The translations under genes and the position numbers were made by a program. A stretch of DNA of 64,000 nt. Source: Carposina sasakii (lineage: Eukaryota > Arthropoda > Insecta > Lepidoptera > Carposinidae). The notes under the pieces were generated by a model, which saw nothing but the letters and a program-made list of their open reading frames with translations, did not search any database and was not told the DNA's origin. The stretch is from NCBI GenBank assembly GCA_014607495.2, contig CP053170.1:5332001-5396000 (forward strand), written 5' to 3'. Positions 60,980 through 64,000 of the stretch are shown here, piece by piece. Numbering within the stretch: the stretch's first letter is position 1; the number at the start of each line of letters is the position of its first letter.

Positions 60980-61035
60980 GGGACACTCCACGAAAATCAA
61001 AGAACCCCCTTTCTTTGATTTTCGTGGAGTGTCCC
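60980..61035. repeat. Perfect 25-bp inverted repeat (hairpin)
   Basis: Arms 60980-61004 and 61011-61035 are exact reverse complements (GGGACACTCCACGAAAATCA...) around a 6-nt loop CCCCCT. A one-armed relative (ACACTCCACGAAAATA) is at 55724-55740. Confidence 0.9.
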
Positions 61036-61219
61036 GAAAACGACTTGTCATTTATTTTTTTTAATTATATTTAATGTACAGATGGCCATTGAATAATTAT
61101 CAATGACCCAGTTAAAACAAGGATTCAAAAGGTCAGCACGATTGACCAAAAAGTCAATTGGAACTTGCATATGGCTTTTACGATTTCCATATGAATCAGC
61201 GAAGCCACTTGAAAAACAG

Positions 61220-61515
61220 AGTCCCGAAGCATGACCTCAGTCCTACGTATCTATTTCTACTACTCAAATAAATATTTTTTTATGCCGCATATTTCCACAA
61301 ATTTTCGACTTTCGCAAGGGAATCAAAACCTACTACGGGGTACTTTCCGTGAGTTTAGAATCTTGAAATTTGGTACGAAGCAACAAAGTCTTATAGCACA
61401 GATACGATTAACAAATTTGCAAAAACCGTAAATTTTTAGTTACATCATATAATAAAACAGGTTTGTACGGAACCCTCGGTGCGCGAGTCCAACTCGCATT
61501 TGGCCGGTTTTTTTT
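61220..61515 (+). repeat. Dispersed repeat ending GTGCGCGAGTCC...TTGGCCGG
   Basis: Contains GAATCTTGAAATTTGGTACG, GTCTTATAGCACAGATACG and GGAACCCTCGGTGCGCGAGT, then CATTTGGCCGGTTTTTTTT; the end carries a GCGAGTCCAACTCGC hairpin. Non-coding. Confidence 0.55.
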
Positions 61516-61818
61516 TACTTGTAAAAAGTGCATGTTCTCAAAACATTATATTTTATGCAAGTAAGTAGGTACACCAATTTGTTGACCAATAATTTTATCT
61601 ATGCTGCCAAATTGTAAATCACCTCTGCAACGATTTCCTTGCCTCTCAAAATCGGCATCAAGGTTCCGTTTCTCCGCTTCACATTTTTTGCTCGTCTTCT
61701 AGTCACGTCTAAGTTCCGCTGTAGAAAAACAGACAAAGGTAGTAGAAATTTTAAAAATTCATAAAAAATCTAGAATCGATTACGTAAAAAGTGAACTAAG
61801 TATACTCGTACGTCATCT

Positions 61819-62177
61819 TCTATCTATACATATAATAAACCAATTGTGAACGTGATTCGCGTGTCTGTACTTGGAAGATATAATAAGTTAAGGAAAAAAT
61901 ATTATAGAATACCTTTATCAACGCAAAGTAGTACCCATACAACAAATAATTTGTCTTTTGAATTTTTGTCTGTTTGATCGGTTATGTCTGTCCTTTTGTG
62001 ACACGCTAATCTCAGAAACGGCTGAACCGATGTTCGATGCAGTTTTCAGAAATATATTGTGACTGTGTCCCACTTAACATATAGGCTACTTTTATCCCGG
62101 GTAAATCCCGGATAATTTCGATATTTTGTTTATTTTTCTCTGTAGACCACGCGGACGGAGTCGCGGGCGTCCACTAG
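61819..62177 (+). mobile_element. Helitron-like element
   Basis: Begins TCTATCTATACATATAATAA and ends GCGGGCGTCCACTAG followed by T. Same family as 50915-51246, about 359 bp. Confidence 0.65.
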
Positions 62178-64000
62178 TATGAAATAAATGATGAGGGAAC
62201 GATGGAAGGAAGACCAGAAAGTATAAGGCTCGGTGGTAAACAATACCCAGTTGGAGATAAGAAGATGGCGGTTGAAGAAGGAATCAAACAAGATGACTTT
62301 CATTCTGTAGCCAATCTCATATCCTGAAAACAATCTTTTCCGGTCAAAGGAAAAATGTGATGTGAGAAAGATTGAATACGAGATAAATTTAACCAATTTT
62401 GATAATGCGTATTCAGCGCACGCTGCAGAGCATGGTGAAGATAGAAAGGTCCTTCAGGCTACCATTATTTGTCATACAAAAGAGGATGATTATTGTTTAC
62501 TACAGAGCTGTTCTATTATTTTCTTAAACCAGCGCCCACAGCTTTGCCACTTTTTGTCGTTCCCAATTATCTATCGTTACGCCGCGAATGGGAGACTCGC
62601 TCGAAACAGTTACGGACAAAGGAAAATGGCAGCGCAAAATAATAATAGCGATAATATTGGAGGTTATTACACTTAGCTCGAGTTTTGTATTACATGACCG
62701 GTTTGTTTCAACGTTGCCGGTTAGAACACTTAGAACATGTGCCATCTTGTTTTATTTTATATAAAATGTAAAAGGCAATCAAAGTGCACCTACAAAATCA
62801 CTTAAATTGATCGTAGGTTGAAGACTTGGTGCCGTGCAAGTGGGCCTGATTTTACAATAGATTATCTTCTTTGAGAATAATGTAGGTAAATCGTAGAACT
62901 TTACTAACCAATTTATGTGACCTATGTAATAGAGTAAGTGGCTACTTCAGCCGTTCTAATAATAATAAATAAAAATAAAGAAATAAATAAATGAGTGACG
63001 TTGTTTCAAGTACGGAAATAATACATACAAACTTAGTAGGTAGGTATAGGTACTACTTATATCACCAGGTTGTATGAACTTGTATGGTTGCAAAAACTCA
63101 TAGAGAAATCGTTACTACTACATTAGTTCCAAGTAGGCAATACATTAGTTCCAAATGTTTGTAAATATTGTCGAAGTTAATAGTCAGTTGTCATCGGACC
63201 TTCGTTAAAATGTTTATGTCGTTGTATGCTCTAACGTTAGTATCAATAAACTTCAATAACTTGTCCTCGCTTCCAATTGTCTGTGATAAAATGTACAAAC
63301 AATTATTGTCTTGTATCCTTGGTTTAGTTTTAACCAAAGATGGGTTAGGTATTTACCTAGTCTGCTGTTTGTAATATTTTATCTACTTCGCTATTCTGAG
63401 TTTATTTATTCATACTTATCGAAGGTACGAATACTCGTAGAATAGTACAATTCTGAGTACTTTAGGAATCTCTCCATACTATCTGTAAAAATAAACATAT
63501 GATTTCGATTACTCAATAAATGTATGCTTCACTAATTTGTATAAATTACACTGACCGTTTGCTAAAATACATACATAAATACATACATACATACATACCT
63601 ACTTCATTACCTATACTTAGTCATTCTTTGGGGGTGTCTTTAGGTCCTTTGCCAGGTCCTATAAAATTTCAACCATCAGAATAAAATAATCAAAAAGTTT
63701 TAAAATTTCGATAGACAGGAGGTCTCCTTACGTGAAAATAGTATAAATCTAGCAGAAAGTACCTATAACACAGTTGTTAGTGAGATGCTCAGCTAGTCCT
63801 ATATAGATAAATATATACTCTATGTTTGTATTGATTCCAGCTGACCGCCGACTCGGATTGTATGGGATTCACGCAGCCTCACCTAATAAAGCTGCGTTTT
63901 CACAGGCTAGCTAAATTTATAGTTAATAAAAAATTTAACAAGTTCTAGTACCGACATTAATTAAACTAGACTTCCTATATGGATAGGTAAAGTAAAAGTA
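62178..64000. other. No gene recognised
   Basis: AT-rich to window end. A short plus-strand frame near 62628 (MAAQNNNSDNIGGYYT) has a fair start context but ends after 16 codons with no donor. 63565-63600 is a CATA microsatellite, and 63470-63510 is a scrap of the 2533-2752 repeat. Confidence 0.4.

Overview
The window looks like a stretch of a moth or butterfly (Lepidoptera) nuclear genome. It is AT-rich, peppered with GTAGGTA/TACCTAC runs, and packed with nested DNA transposons, Helitron-like elements, tRNA-derived SINEs and retroelement tails; the only recognisable host gene is split into many short exons. Nothing bacterial (operons, Shine-Dalgarno sites, CRISPR) is present.

Region 4.1-19.5 kb, minus strand: one host gene can be rebuilt by hand from splice signals and reading-frame continuity. 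Fifteen coding exons join in phase to about 737 codons, from an ATG in a strong Kozak context at 19398 to a TAA at 4129-4131. The product carries the two hallmarks of the FAM110 family (centrosome and spindle-pole associated proteins in vertebrates): an N-terminal KRKSAVELLAESKAFYVKS block and a C-terminal region with RSKSDISDRY, LQQFFERLGLE and SVVERNARIIKWL. One of its exons (8771-8918) lies at the head of a decaying tandem array of partial exon copies. Introns hold MITEs, a tRNA-like gene, a Helitron interrupted by another element, and SINE fragments.

Region 0-4.1 kb and 19.5-64 kb: no convincing host gene beyond one weak MAM-like open stretch near 26.7 kb. Mobile elements with defined ends include: a PIF/Harbinger-like element (1920-2464, TAA duplication); a TA-flanked MITE (1056-1222); a hAT MITE with a perfect 8-bp duplication (16898-17091); an internally deleted mariner (27937-28892); a 4.66-kb element with 34-bp inverted repeats, a TTAT duplication and a DDE-type transposase resembling Sola2 (29320-33982), inserted in a smaller MITE; a 2.96-kb P-like element with an 8-bp duplication and a THAP DNA-binding domain split over two exons, the first exon being duplicated (39644-42606); a hAT-like element (53060-54679) containing a second element; and a decayed Tc1 element (56177-57531). 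Helitron-like elements at 22.8-23.6, 37.9-39.5, 50.9-51.2 and 61.8-62.2 kb share 5' TCTATA and 3' CCACTAG-type ends; two carry internal minisatellites.

The most informative items are the FAM110-like gene with its exon-duplication array, the THAP-bearing P-like element with duplicated first exon, and the nearly intact Sola2-like transposon whose two frame breaks both lie in short A runs and could be assembly errors.
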